A DNA stretch of 64,000 nt, from assembly GCF_008274625.1 (NCBI RefSeq), contig NZ_VTRU01000001.1, positions 1-64,000 of the forward strand. Direction: 5' to 3'. Positions 35,696 through 44,523 of the stretch are shown piece by piece. Below the pieces are notes generated by a model. The model made no database searches, was not told the origin of the DNA, and worked only from the letters and a program-made list of their open reading frames with translations. Source of the DNA: Chryseobacterium panacisoli. GTDB lineage: Bacteria > Bacteroidota > Bacteroidia > Flavobacteriales > Weeksellaceae. Positions within the stretch are counted from its first letter, which is position 1. Each line of letters opens with the position of its first letter. The translations under genes and the position numbers were made by a program.

Positions 35696-36301
35696 ATGGA
35701 AAAAATAATCATTATAGGTTTATTAATCGCTATCATTCTAATTCTTCTCGACAGAAGATTCCCAGTCAATGTCCGTGCGAAAGATAGGGGTAATACTAAG
35801 AAAAATTCTCCATCTATAATGGGAGATAGTAAGCAAACAAAAAGAAAAGGTTTGCCAGTTGAAGCCACTGAAAGCCACCTTGAATTTACTTCATTAGCAG
35901 AAGATAATTTTGAATCAGAAACCAGGAACGGGAAAGCTGAAGATGTAACCGAGAATAAAAATCTTGATGATATTCTAATCATGGATAATTGGGGGCAGGA
36001 GGAAGAAGATTGGAAGTATCAGGACTCTAATATCGAAAGCGGGTTTGCTACAGGGGTTACCTTTCAGGAATTGAGTACTGCGGGTCAGCTGTTACAGCGG
36101 AAAATGCTGGAACCTGATTTAGAACAGCAAGCAGTTGCTATAATTCAAAAAATTCATGGGACGGAGCTTTTTGATCTTTTGGAGAATTCGTTGGGGGAGG
36201 CTTCGAAGCGTATTTCAAATTTGTTAAGTCAGAATGTTGAAGGCATATCTTCCAGTTACAAAGATGGTCTTGAAGGTTTCGATATTGGGGAGTTTGTTTA
36301 G
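35696..36301 (+). CDS. traD: TraD-type conjugal transfer protein
   Basis: A single N-terminal membrane span (IIIIGLLIAIILILLDRRF) is followed by a long, polar, Glu/Lys-rich region and a helical C-terminus (FQELSTAGQLLQRKMLEPDLEQQ, LLENSLGEASKRISNLL). This matches TraD of Bacteroidetes ICEs in length (201 residues), topology and gene position. The role in the apparatus is unknown. A terminator-like hairpin overlaps its stop codon, so the first tra unit ends here. Confidence 0.75.
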   Translation: MEKIIIIGLLIAIILILLDRRFPVNVRAKDRGNTKKNSPSIMGDSKQTKRKGLPVEATESHLEFTSLAEDNFESETRNGKAEDVTENKNLDDILIMDNWGQEEEDWKYQDSNIESGFATGVTFQELSTAGQLLQRKMLEPDLEQQAVAIIQKIHGTELFDLLENSLGEASKRISNLLSQNVEGISSSYKDGLEGFDIGEFV

Positions 36302-36316
36302 GCAAATTCCCCTTTT
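36287..36316 (+). terminator. Terminator overlapping the traD stop codon
   Basis: GGGGAGTTT and AAATTCCCC form a 9-bp stem with one G-T pair, followed by TTTT. It would separate traA-B-D from the inserted DUF1016 gene and from traE onward. Confidence 0.55.
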
Positions 36317-36334
36317 GTTATTAAGAAGTTTAAA

Positions 36335-37309
36335 CTAAGATCTGTTATCAAACAATTCGTGCAGTTTTTTCTGCAGAACCTTTTTGTCGGGAAGCTGCAT
36401 TTTGTATTCAGAAACCATTGTCGGAGAAAGACTTCTACTCAGCGCATATTCTACTACTTCGCTGTCTTTGTCTTTACAAAGCAGTACGCCGATGCTTGGA
36501 TTTTCGTTCTGACGTTTAACATCCCTGTCCAGCGCTTCCAGATAAAAGTTAAGCTGACCCAGATGTTCGGGTTTGAATTTATCTGCTTTCAGTTCAAAAG
36601 CGACAAGGCATTGCAGCCCCCTGTGGAAGAATAAAAGATCGATATAAAAATCAGAGTTTCCTACCTGCACTTTGTACTCTTCGCTGATAAAAAGGAAATC
36701 CCGTCCTAATTCCAGGATAAAATTTTTCATCTGCTCGATCAAACCTTTTTGGAGATCGTTTTCATTGAATGTTTCAGGCAGATTTAAAAAGTCAAATACA
36801 TAGCTGTCTTTAAATGTATTGGCTATATCATCGTTAGTTTCTCTCAACACTGTTGAGAGTTTTGAATTTCCAATCATCGTTCTTTCAAAAAGGCTGCTGG
36901 ATATCTGTCTCTCTAACTCCCGGAAGCTATAATTTTCCTGTTTGGTCAACTTGATATAAAATTCCCTTTCCTCGATTGATTTACATCTGGAGAATATGGA
37001 CAGATTATGAGACCAGCTGATTTCTCTCAACAGTGTTGAGATTCTTGGAAATTCCTTGTAAGTCTCATAAAACTGCTTCATTCTCCAAAGATTCTTATCC
37101 GAAAAACCTTTTAGTTCAGGTTCATGAGTCTGGATAAACTGAGAAAGTTCTTTAACCACAGATTGTCCCCATTCACTCAGCTCTACCTTTTTGCTGATAT
37201 ACTCACCAATATTCCAGTATAGATCGATGAGTTCCTCATTGACTTTTCTTATCGCATTATTACGAGACTGTTTGATGAGCTCAATAATATCTGTGAACCT
37301 TTTATCCAT
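36335..37309 (-). CDS. PDDEXK nuclease-domain protein (DUF1016/YhcG family)
   Basis: The N-terminal DUF1016_N region (AIRKVNEELIDLYWNIGEYIS, KNLWRMKQFYETY, LREISWSHNLSIFSR) is followed by the nuclease domain with D224 in FYIDLLFF and E239/K241 in LVAFELKADKF, then GQLNFYLEALDR. Full family length (324 residues). YhcG-like proteins are predicted nucleases often found with mobile DNA and restriction loci; their target is unknown. It is antisense to the flanking tra genes and splits traD from traE, so it is cargo. A minus-strand TAAATTTG (37335-37342) suits its own promoter. Confidence 0.85.
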   Translation of the reverse strand: MDKRFTDIIELIKQSRNNAIRKVNEELIDLYWNIGEYISKKVELSEWGQSVVKELSQFIQTHEPELKGFSDKNLWRMKQFYETYKEFPRISTLLREISWSHNLSIFSRCKSIEEREFYIKLTKQENYSFRELERQISSSLFERTMIGNSKLSTVLRETNDDIANTFKDSYVFDFLNLPETFNENDLQKGLIEQMKNFILELGRDFLFISEEYKVQVGNSDFYIDLLFFHRGLQCLVAFELKADKFKPEHLGQLNFYLEALDRDVKRQNENPSIGVLLCKDKDSEVVEYALSRSLSPTMVSEYKMQLPDKKVLQKKLHELFDNRS

Positions 37310-37496
37310 GATTTCTTTTTTTTGAAATTCCTTACAAATTTACAATTATTTATACAGGAATTCTGACTGGCGCACGGTTCTTTAACAGCCAAAAGAGTCC
37401 ATCCACTGCCATTCCTGTTACTGAGTACCTAGACTCGGACATCTTTGTCATCAAGCCCGTAAAGTGCGGGTTTCATAATCAAAAAATCTATTCATT

Positions 37497-37802
37497 ATGA
37501 AAAAACAAAGAAAAAAAATTCTGTATGCTGTTTTAACATTGGTAACAATTAATTCGGTATTCGGCCAAGGCAATGGTTCAGCCGGAATTAACGAAGCTAC
37601 ACAGATGGTCACCTCTTATTTTGAGCCGGCTACCCAATTAATTTACGCCATAGGTGCAGTAGTAGGATTGATTGGAGGAGTCAAGGTTTACAACAAGTTC
37701 AGCAGTGGTGATCCTGACACCAGTAAAACCGCTGCAAGCTGGTTTGGAGCATGTATCTTCCTCATTGTTGCAGCGACAATTCTTCGCTCATTCTTCCTTT
37801 AA
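37497..37802 (+). CDS. traE: TraE (DUF4134), conjugation membrane protein
   Basis: The 101-residue protein has a signal-like N-terminus ending at VFGQ, then two membrane spans (LIYAIGAVVGLIGGVKVY and WFGACIFLIVAATILRSFF), as in DUF4134/TraE and functionally like VirB2-type small pilin-like subunits. It starts the long traE-traQ operon; because a terminator follows traD, a separate promoter is expected in 37310-37496, but I cannot point to it. traF begins at the next base. Confidence 0.88.
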   Translation: MKKQRKKILYAVLTLVTINSVFGQGNGSAGINEATQMVTSYFEPATQLIYAIGAVVGLIGGVKVYNKFSSGDPDTSKTAASWFGACIFLIVAATILRSFFL

Positions 37803-38144
37803 ATGAAGACTATGAATACCTATCATATTAATAAAGGAATAGGGAGGACAGTAGAATTTAAAGGGTTAAAAGCGCAATACCTCTTTATCTTCAGTGGAGG
37901 ACTCTTAGGAATATTGATCTGTGTAATGATTATGTATATGGCAGGCGTCAATACGTATCTGTGTTTAATTCTTGGAGGAATCAGCAGTGGACTTCTTACC
38001 TGGCAGACTTTCGCACTGAATAGAAAATACGGTGAGCACGGTCTGATGAAAATAGGTGCTCAAAAAAAGCATCCGAAATATATCATCAGTCGTAAGAGTA
38101 TTTACCGGTATCTGAAAATTAACCGTAAAAGAACAAACATATGA
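37803..38144 (+). CDS. traF: TraF (DUF4133), conjugation membrane protein
   Basis: NTYHINKGIGRTVEFKGLKAQY at the N-terminus and two adjacent membrane spans (LFIFSGGLLGILICVMIMYM, YLCLILGGISSGLLTWQTF) are characteristic of DUF4133, which corresponds to VirB3-like proteins. The ATG at 37812 (MNTYHINKG) is an alternative start. The stop overlaps the traG start by four bases. Confidence 0.88.
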   Translation: MKTMNTYHINKGIGRTVEFKGLKAQYLFIFSGGLLGILICVMIMYMAGVNTYLCLILGGISSGLLTWQTFALNRKYGEHGLMKIGAQKKHPKYIISRKSIYRYLKINRKRTNI

Positions 38145-40651
38145 GAAATTCTTCCAAGGCAGCCACTCTGGAAAGTAAATTTCCACTGTTGGCGATTGAA
38201 AATGATTGTATCATTTCAAAAGACGCTGATGTTACGGTTTGCTTTAAGGTCAGACTCCCCGAACTTTTTACTGTCGCTTCCGCTGAGTATGAAGCCATGC
38301 ATTCCGCTTGGTTCAAAGCCATTAAAACACTCCCGGATTTCACTGTGGTTCACAAACAGGACTGGTTTATCAAAGAAAACTACAATCCTGATTTGTCACA
38401 AGAAGACCAGAGTTTTCTTTCCAAATCATTTGAAAGGCATTTCAATGAGAGGCCCTTTTTAAATCATTACTGCTACCTGTTTATCACAAAAACAAGTAAG
38501 GAGAGAATGCGTATGCAGAGCAACTTTTCATCACTCTGTAAAGGAAAACTGATTCCGAAAGAGATTAAAGACAAAGAAGTCATTAGTCGTTTTCTTGAAG
38601 CGGTCGATCAGCTGGAGCGGATAATGAATGACAGCGGTTATATCCATTTGGAAAGGATGACAGAAGATGAGATATCAGGAACTTCAGAGAGGTCAGGACT
38701 ACTGGAACAGTATCTGACTCTATCCCGTGAAACCAATCCATCATTGCAGGATATTAAGCTGGGATCTGAAGAAATGCGAATCGGTAATAACCGAATCACT
38801 ATGCACACCTTATCGGATACTGAGGATTTACCAAGTACTGTCTCATCACATAGTCGTTATGAGAAGTTAAGCACAGACCGCAGTGACTGTTTACTGTCTT
38901 TTGCTTCTCCGGTGGGACTTCTGCTCAGTTGTAATCACATTTATAACCAATATCTATTCATCGACAACAGTGATGAGAATCTGAACAAGTTTGAAAAATC
39001 TGCTAGGAATATGCATTCTCTGGCAAGGTACAGCAGAGCCAATCAGATCAATAAAGAATGGACTGAAAAGTATTTAAATGAAGCACACTCTTATGGTCTT
39101 CAATCTATCCGCGCTCATTTTAATGTGATGTCATGGTCTGACAATCCTACTGAACTCAAGCAGTTAAAGAATGATACGGGAAGTGCTCTAGCCTTGATGG
39201 AATGTAAACCTCGTCACAATACTACTGATACGGCCACTTTGTATTGGTCAGGAATTCCGGGCAATGCAGGTGATTTTCCGAGTGAAGAAAGCTTCTACAC
39301 ATTCATCGAACCTGCTGTGTGTTTTTTTACAGAGGAAACCAACTACCAGGATTCACCTTCACCTTTTGGGATCAAAATGGCTGACCGTTTGACCGGAAAA
39401 CCGATTCATCTGGATATTTCAGATCTGCCGATGAAACAGGGGATTATCACCAATAGAAATAAGTTTATCCTTGGTCCATCGGGCAGTGGTAAATCATTCT
39501 TTACCAATCATATGGTACGGCAATATTATGAGCAGGGAGCGCATGTATTGTTGGTTGATACTGGAAATTCCTACCAGGGATTATGTGAACTCATTAAAGG
39601 TAAAACCAAAGGAGAGGATGGAGTATATTTCACCTATACAGAAGACAACCCTATTGCTTTCAATCCATTCTATACTGATGACGGCGTTTTTGACATCGAA
39701 AAAAGGGAGAGTATTAAAACCTTGATTCTGACCCTGTGGAAAAGAGATGATGAGCCACCGACCCGTTCAGAGGAAGTGGCCCTGTCCAATGCAGTCAGCG
39801 GATATATCGAAAGGATTAAAACGAATGAACAGCATTCTTCTTTTAATGGGTTCTATGAGTATGTCAAAGAAGATTACCAGAATGTACTGGAGCAGAAGAA
39901 AGTCAGGGAAAAGGACTTTGATATTGCCAACTTTCTTAATGTGCTGGAACCTTATTACAGAGGAGGGGAGTATGATTATCTGCTCAATTCAGAGAAGCAG
40001 CTGGATCTTTTATCCAAGCGTTTCATTGTCTTTGAAATCGATGCCATTAAAGATCATAAAATTCTGTTCCCTATTGTGACCATTATCATAATGGAAGTCT
40101 TCATCAATAAGATGCGAAGACTCAAAGGAATCAGAAAACTGATCCTCATCGAAGAAGCCTGGAAAGCCATTGCCAAAGAGGGGATGGCTGAGTACATCAA
40201 GTATTTGTTCAAAACGGTGAGGAAATTCTTCGGGGAAGCCATCGTAGTAACTCAGGAAGTCGATGATATCATTCAGTCACCGATTGTGAAAGAAAGTATT
40301 ATTAACAATTCAGACTGTAAAATCCTTTTGGACCAGCGAAAGTATATGAATAAGTTCGATGATATTCAGGCGATGCTGGGATTGACTGACAAGGAGAAAT
40401 CTCAGGTACTTTCTATCAATATGAACAACGATCCGCGAAGATTGTATAAAGAAGTATGGATTGGATTGGGTGGAACACACTCTGCAGTCTATGCGACCGA
40501 AGTTTCTACCGAAGAATATCTGGCCTATACCACCGAAGAAACGGAAAAGATGGAAGTGATGAATCTTGCATCGGAACTTGACGGCAATGTCGAACATGCC
40601 ATCAAGAGGATTTCTCTTAAGAGAATCAAATTGAATACAAAAGAAAATTAA
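38141..40651 (+). CDS. traG: TraG, VirB4-type conjugation ATPase
   Basis: This 836-residue protein is the energising ATPase of the Bacteroidetes type IV secretion apparatus. Walker A is ILGPSGSGKSFFTNHM (about 442-457) and Walker B is LILIEEAWKAI (about 667), with VVTQEVDDII downstream. The N-terminal DUF3875 region (AATLESKFPLLAIENDCIIS) is also present. The coding sequence is intact. It is translationally coupled to traF. Confidence 0.95.
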   Translation: MRNSSKAATLESKFPLLAIENDCIISKDADVTVCFKVRLPELFTVASAEYEAMHSAWFKAIKTLPDFTVVHKQDWFIKENYNPDLSQEDQSFLSKSFERHFNERPFLNHYCYLFITKTSKERMRMQSNFSSLCKGKLIPKEIKDKEVISRFLEAVDQLERIMNDSGYIHLERMTEDEISGTSERSGLLEQYLTLSRETNPSLQDIKLGSEEMRIGNNRITMHTLSDTEDLPSTVSSHSRYEKLSTDRSDCLLSFASPVGLLLSCNHIYNQYLFIDNSDENLNKFEKSARNMHSLARYSRANQINKEWTEKYLNEAHSYGLQSIRAHFNVMSWSDNPTELKQLKNDTGSALALMECKPRHNTTDTATLYWSGIPGNAGDFPSEESFYTFIEPAVCFFTEETNYQDSPSPFGIKMADRLTGKPIHLDISDLPMKQGIITNRNKFILGPSGSGKSFFTNHMVRQYYEQGAHVLLVDTGNSYQGLCELIKGKTKGEDGVYFTYTEDNPIAFNPFYTDDGVFDIEKRESIKTLILTLWKRDDEPPTRSEEVALSNAVSGYIERIKTNEQHSSFNGFYEYVKEDYQNVLEQKKVREKDFDIANFLNVLEPYYRGGEYDYLLNSEKQLDLLSKRFIVFEIDAIKDHKILFPIVTIIIMEVFINKMRRLKGIRKLILIEEAWKAIAKEGMAEYIKYLFKTVRKFFGEAIVVTQEVDDIIQSPIVKESIINNSDCKILLDQRKYMNKFDDIQAMLGLTDKEKSQVLSINMNNDPRRLYKEVWIGLGGTHSAVYATEVSTEEYLAYTTEETEKMEVMNLASELDGNVEHAIKRISLKRIKLNTKEN

Positions 40652-40672
40652 ATCATTTAAAAATTGACAACA

Positions 40673-41305
40673 ATGAAAAATTTAATCATTAAAACCTTAA
40701 TGGTAGCATTTTTTGCTGCCGTAACCTATACAAAAGCACAATTTGTCGTAACAGACCCCGCAAACCTGGCTTCAGGAATTTTGAACTCAGCCAATGAAAT
40801 CGTGCAGACTTCATCAACGGTATCTAACGTTGTTAAGAACTTCAATGAAGTTAAGAAAGTATATGAACAAGGTAAAGAGTATTATGACCAGCTGAAAGCT
40901 ATCAATAATCTGGTCAAAGATGCCAGAAAAGTTCAGCAGACTGTTCTTTTGGTAGGTGATGTTTCGGAGATGTATGTGAATAATTTCGGTAAAATGCTGA
41001 ATGACCCCAACTTTAATGCTCAGGAATTAGCTTCTATTGCCAATGGTTATTCTGCGCTTCTTACCGAGAGTACGGAGCTATTGAAAGAGCTCAAAGAGAT
41101 CATCACTTCTAACGGTCTTTCTCTGAATGATAAAGAAAGGATGGATGTTGTTGATCGGGTGTATAAAGAGGTCAAAGCGTATCATAATCTGGTACGATAC
41201 TATACCAATAAAAATATTTCGGTCAGTTATCTCAGAGCAAAAAAACAGAACAACACCCAAAGGGTGTTAGATCTTTACGGAACCTCCAATCAAAAATACT
41301 GGTAA
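40673..41305 (+). CDS. traI: TraI (DUF4141), exported conjugation protein
   Basis: The ATG at 40673 (MKNLIIKTLMVAFFAAVTYTKAQ) is preferred over a TTG at 40664 because it gives a clean signal peptide. The mature part is helical and coiled (FNEVKKVYEQGKEYYDQLKAINNLVKD), fitting DUF4141/TraI, comparable with VirB5-type periplasmic components. It ends with an extended basic tail (SYLRAKKQNNTQRVLDLYG). traJ starts within two bases of its stop. Confidence 0.85.
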   Translation: MKNLIIKTLMVAFFAAVTYTKAQFVVTDPANLASGILNSANEIVQTSSTVSNVVKNFNEVKKVYEQGKEYYDQLKAINNLVKDARKVQQTVLLVGDVSEMYVNNFGKMLNDPNFNAQELASIANGYSALLTESTELLKELKEIITSNGLSLNDKERMDVVDRVYKEVKAYHNLVRYYTNKNISVSYLRAKKQNNTQRVLDLYGTSNQKYW

Positions 41306-41306
41306 G

Positions 41307-42299
41307 ATGGAACCGAATAACTTACACGAAGTACTTCGTTCCGTTTATGAGGAAATGATGCCGATGTGCGCCGATATGGCTGCTGTGGCAAAAGGAGTCG
41401 CAGGATTAGGTGCTTTATTCTATGTAGCACTAAAAGTCTGGCAGTCATTGAGCCGTGCAGAATCGATTGATTTGTTTCCCATGCTGAGACCTTTTGCCAT
41501 AGGTATCTGCATTATGTTTTTTTCGACATTGGTACTAGGAAGTCTTAATGGGGTAATGAGTCCCATCGTTGAGGGAAGTCATTCAATGCTGGAGAATCAG
41601 ATCTTGGATATGAATGAACTGCAGCAGAAAAAGGATCTTTTAGAACGGGAAGCGATGCTCAGGAATCCGGAGATGGCTTACCTGATTTCAAATGAAGAAT
41701 TTGATAAAAAGCTGGAAGAGCTCGGATGGTCACCATCGGATCTGGTCACGATGTCCGGAATGTATATTGAACGAGAGATGTTTGCCATCAAAAAAGATAT
41801 CAGAGATGGTTTCCGGGAGTTTCTTGAAATATTGTTTCAATCGGCAGCCTTGGTTATTGATACGATAAGGACATTCTTTCTGATAGTGCTTTCAATCTTG
41901 GGACCAATAGCATTCGCTATTTCAGTTTGGGATGGATTTCAGACCACTTTAAGTCAATGGCTGACAAGATATATAAGTGTTTACCTATGGCTGCCTGTTG
42001 CTGATATTTTCAGTGCCATTCTTGCCAAGATACAAACCTTGATCTTGGAACGGGATATCGAAATGCTCGCAGATCCCACCTTTATTCCTGATACCTCCAA
42101 TACGGTATACGTCATCTATATGGTGATTGGGATCATAGGTTATTTTACGGTGCCAACGGTGACTGGCTGGGTAATTCAGGCAGGAGGAGCAGGTAATTTC
42201 ATGCGTAATGTGAACCAAACTGCAACGAAATCAGGCAATGTAGCGGGAGCAGCAGTAGGTTCTGCTACAGGGAATATTTCAGGAAGATTATTAAAATAA
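41307..42299 (+). CDS. traJ: TraJ, VirB6-like polytopic conjugation protein
   Basis: The 330-residue protein has several membrane spans (AAVAKGVAGLGALFYVALKVW, FAIGICIMFFSTLVLGSL, IRTFFLIVLSILGPIAFAISVW, YVIYMVIGIIGYFTVPTV) and a Gly/Ala-rich C-terminus. The segment ISVWDGFQTTLSQWLTRYISVYLWLPVAD is the recognisable TraJ block. Functionally it corresponds to VirB6, an inner-membrane channel component. traK follows 12 bp downstream. Confidence 0.9.
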   Translation: MEPNNLHEVLRSVYEEMMPMCADMAAVAKGVAGLGALFYVALKVWQSLSRAESIDLFPMLRPFAIGICIMFFSTLVLGSLNGVMSPIVEGSHSMLENQILDMNELQQKKDLLEREAMLRNPEMAYLISNEEFDKKLEELGWSPSDLVTMSGMYIEREMFAIKKDIRDGFREFLEILFQSAALVIDTIRTFFLIVLSILGPIAFAISVWDGFQTTLSQWLTRYISVYLWLPVADIFSAILAKIQTLILERDIEMLADPTFIPDTSNTVYVIYMVIGIIGYFTVPTVTGWVIQAGGAGNFMRNVNQTATKSGNVAGAAVGSATGNISGRLLK

Positions 42300-42311
42300 A
42301 AATACAGTTCT

Positions 42312-42935
42312 ATGGAATTTAAAACGTTAAGAAATATTGAGAGCAGCTTCAAGCAGATCCGCTTGTTTACATTTGTTTTTGCGGTGTTGTGTTTTGGAGT
42401 TGTAGGGATTGTGGTATTCAAATCCTATCAGTTTGCCGAAGAGCAGCGTCAAAAGATCTATGTGCTGGATAACGGCAAATCATTGATGGTAGCCCTTTCA
42501 CAGGATATGTCGATCAACAGACCTGTAGAAGCAAGAGAGCATGTGAGGCGATTTCATGAATTGTTCTTCACCATTGCCCCTGATAAGAATGCTATTGAAA
42601 GTAATGTAAAAAGGGCTTTTAATTTGGCTGATCAATCCGCATTCAATTACTATAAAGACCTTCAGGAAAAAGGCTACTATAACAGAATCATTTCCGGTAA
42701 TATCCAGCAGAGAGTTGAGATAGACAGTGTCGTTGCCAACTTTGACAGTTATCCTTACGGCGTAAAAACTTATGCGAGACAATTCATTATCAGATCCAGC
42801 AATCTTACCATAAGAAATTTAGTTACCAACTGTTCACTGGTTAATTCTGTAAGGTCTGACAGCAATCCGCAGGGATTTACGATTGAAAAATTCAACGTGA
42901 TTGAAAATAGAGATGTCGACACTGTTGAACGCTAA
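42312..42935 (+). CDS. traK: TraK, VirB8-like conjugation protein
   Basis: One N-terminal membrane span (LFTFVFAVLCFGVVGIVVF) is followed by a soluble periplasmic domain with the TraK features RPVEAREHVRRFHELFF and GYYNRIISGNIQQRVEID. The 207-residue length is standard. The family resembles VirB8 in topology and is a core scaffold protein. traL starts 10 bp after its stop. Confidence 0.9.
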   Translation: MEFKTLRNIESSFKQIRLFTFVFAVLCFGVVGIVVFKSYQFAEEQRQKIYVLDNGKSLMVALSQDMSINRPVEAREHVRRFHELFFTIAPDKNAIESNVKRAFNLADQSAFNYYKDLQEKGYYNRIISGNIQQRVEIDSVVANFDSYPYGVKTYARQFIIRSSNLTIRNLVTNCSLVNSVRSDSNPQGFTIEKFNVIENRDVDTVER

Positions 42936-42945
42936 TAAGACCGAT

Positions 42946-43215
42946 ATGAAAAAACTAAGAGATACACTCGAAAATTATGTTGTAAAGATTGATACACACT
43001 GGAAATCTCTTCCGGTAGAGCAGCAAAAATTCCTGACCAAGGTTCTCTTTGGTAGTTATGTTTTGATAACCGTCATCGTCATTGTCAATATCTGTATTTC
43101 TACAGGTCAAAGAAGTAATACCATGTCTATCAATCATATTGACGGCATTTCTAAGAAACCTACCGAAAAAGGATCGAAGCATAATGAAATAGTAAACTCA
43201 TCCACTAAAAAATAG
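42946..43215 (+). CDS. traL: TraL, small conjugation membrane protein
   Basis: The ATG at 42946 (MKKLRDTLENYVVKI) lies 10 bp after the traK stop and gives an 89-residue protein; the longer frame overlapping traK is unlikely. A single membrane span (VLFGSYVLITVIVIVNICIS) separates a short cytoplasmic head from a polar tail. Size, topology and position between traK and traM identify it as TraL; sequence alone would be weak. Confidence 0.75.
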   Translation: MKKLRDTLENYVVKIDTHWKSLPVEQQKFLTKVLFGSYVLITVIVIVNICISTGQRSNTMSINHIDGISKKPTEKGSKHNEIVNSSTKK

Positions 43216-43218
43216 AAT

Positions 43219-44508
43219 ATGAAAGATTCAGAGAAAATTAGAGTGACAGAAAATGATCTCTCCCAAAATTCTAACGGAGTGAATGATCATCCCAAGGCTA
43301 AATGGGAAAGATTAAAGAAACCTTTCATCTACTTTTTGATGGCTGCTGTATGTGCATCTTGCTTTTATCTCATCTTTAAGCCCAAAACCGATCATACCAT
43401 TATGGAAGAGGCTGGCTTTAATGCAGCTATTCCACAGGCAGAAGACGGTCAATTGCAGTCTGATAAGCAAAAGGCTTATGAGCAGCAGTTATTAGAGCAA
43501 AAGAATGAAGAAAAGAGAAGTTCAATAACAACTTTATCAGATTACTGGAATGACCAGAACTATAATAGCAACGCACCTTCTTCAACATCCACTAGAAGTG
43601 TACTTCAGCAATCCGATCAGAATGCTCTGAACAGTTATCGAAATGCACAGCAGACCTTAAGCTCATTCTATAATCGGGATAATCAGGAGGTCAATAACCT
43701 AAGGAAAGAAATTTCAAGGTTAAAGAATGAGTCAATGCAAAATCATGCTGTTCCTGCGGGTCTGGGAATGAACGACCAGTTAGAGCTCATGGAAAAATCG
43801 TATCAAATGGCTGCTAAGTATCTTCCAACGACGCCAAAGCAGGAAAAACCAGCAGAAAAAGAAGAGGTCGAAAAGTCAACGGAAAAGAAGGTTAAACTGA
43901 CTTCAGCAATACCGGTACGTTCCAATGTTGTTTCCTCATTATACAGAGACCGGTCGGATAGTGCTTTTATCGCAGGTTTGAATCAGAATAGATTTTATGA
44001 CAGTCAAAATGATTCAGAAAACTCAGTTCAAACAAAAAACGCAATAAGAGGTGTGGTCTATGAAACTAAGACTTTGGTCAACGAAAGTACATTATCTATA
44101 AGGCTTTCAGAAGCGATGAAAGTCGGACGAGCTGAAATTCCAATTGGGAGCTTACTGATTGCAGTAAGCAAATTTCAGGGCGGGAGGCTTCAGTTAAAAA
44201 TATCTTCCATTCAATCTCAAGGTAATATCTATCCTGTAGAAATCAATGTTTATGACACTGACGGTCAGATGGGATTGTATGTTCCTTATTCAGCGGAGCA
44301 GAATGCGGTAAGCGATATTGTAGCTAATATTAGCCAGACTTCAGGCACCAATATTATGATGACCCAATCTGCAGGACAGCAGATTGCAGCTGATCTGAGC
44401 AGAGGAGTAGTACAGGGACTGTCGGGTTATTTTCAGAAGAGAGCCAGACAATTGAAAGTAACTGTAAAAGCTGGCCATCAAGTCTTACTCTTACCCAAAA
44501 ATAACTAA
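43219..44508 (+). CDS. traM: TraM, VirB10-like conjugation protein
   Basis: The 429-residue protein has an N-terminal cytoplasmic stretch, one membrane span (FIYFLMAAVCASCFYLIF), a long Gln/Ser-rich coiled linker, and a C-terminal TraM domain (AIRGVVYETKTLVNESTLSIRL, IPIGSLLIAVSKFQGGRLQL, PVEINVYDTDGQMGLYVP). Architecture and the beta-rich C-terminus parallel VirB10, which spans the envelope. It begins three bases after traL. Confidence 0.9.
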   Translation: MKDSEKIRVTENDLSQNSNGVNDHPKAKWERLKKPFIYFLMAAVCASCFYLIFKPKTDHTIMEEAGFNAAIPQAEDGQLQSDKQKAYEQQLLEQKNEEKRSSITTLSDYWNDQNYNSNAPSSTSTRSVLQQSDQNALNSYRNAQQTLSSFYNRDNQEVNNLRKEISRLKNESMQNHAVPAGLGMNDQLELMEKSYQMAAKYLPTTPKQEKPAEKEEVEKSTEKKVKLTSAIPVRSNVVSSLYRDRSDSAFIAGLNQNRFYDSQNDSENSVQTKNAIRGVVYETKTLVNESTLSIRLSEAMKVGRAEIPIGSLLIAVSKFQGGRLQLKISSIQSQGNIYPVEINVYDTDGQMGLYVPYSAEQNAVSDIVANISQTSGTNIMMTQSAGQQIAADLSRGVVQGLSGYFQKRARQLKVTVKAGHQVLLLPKNN

Positions 44509-44523
44509 TCAAAAAAATTAAAA

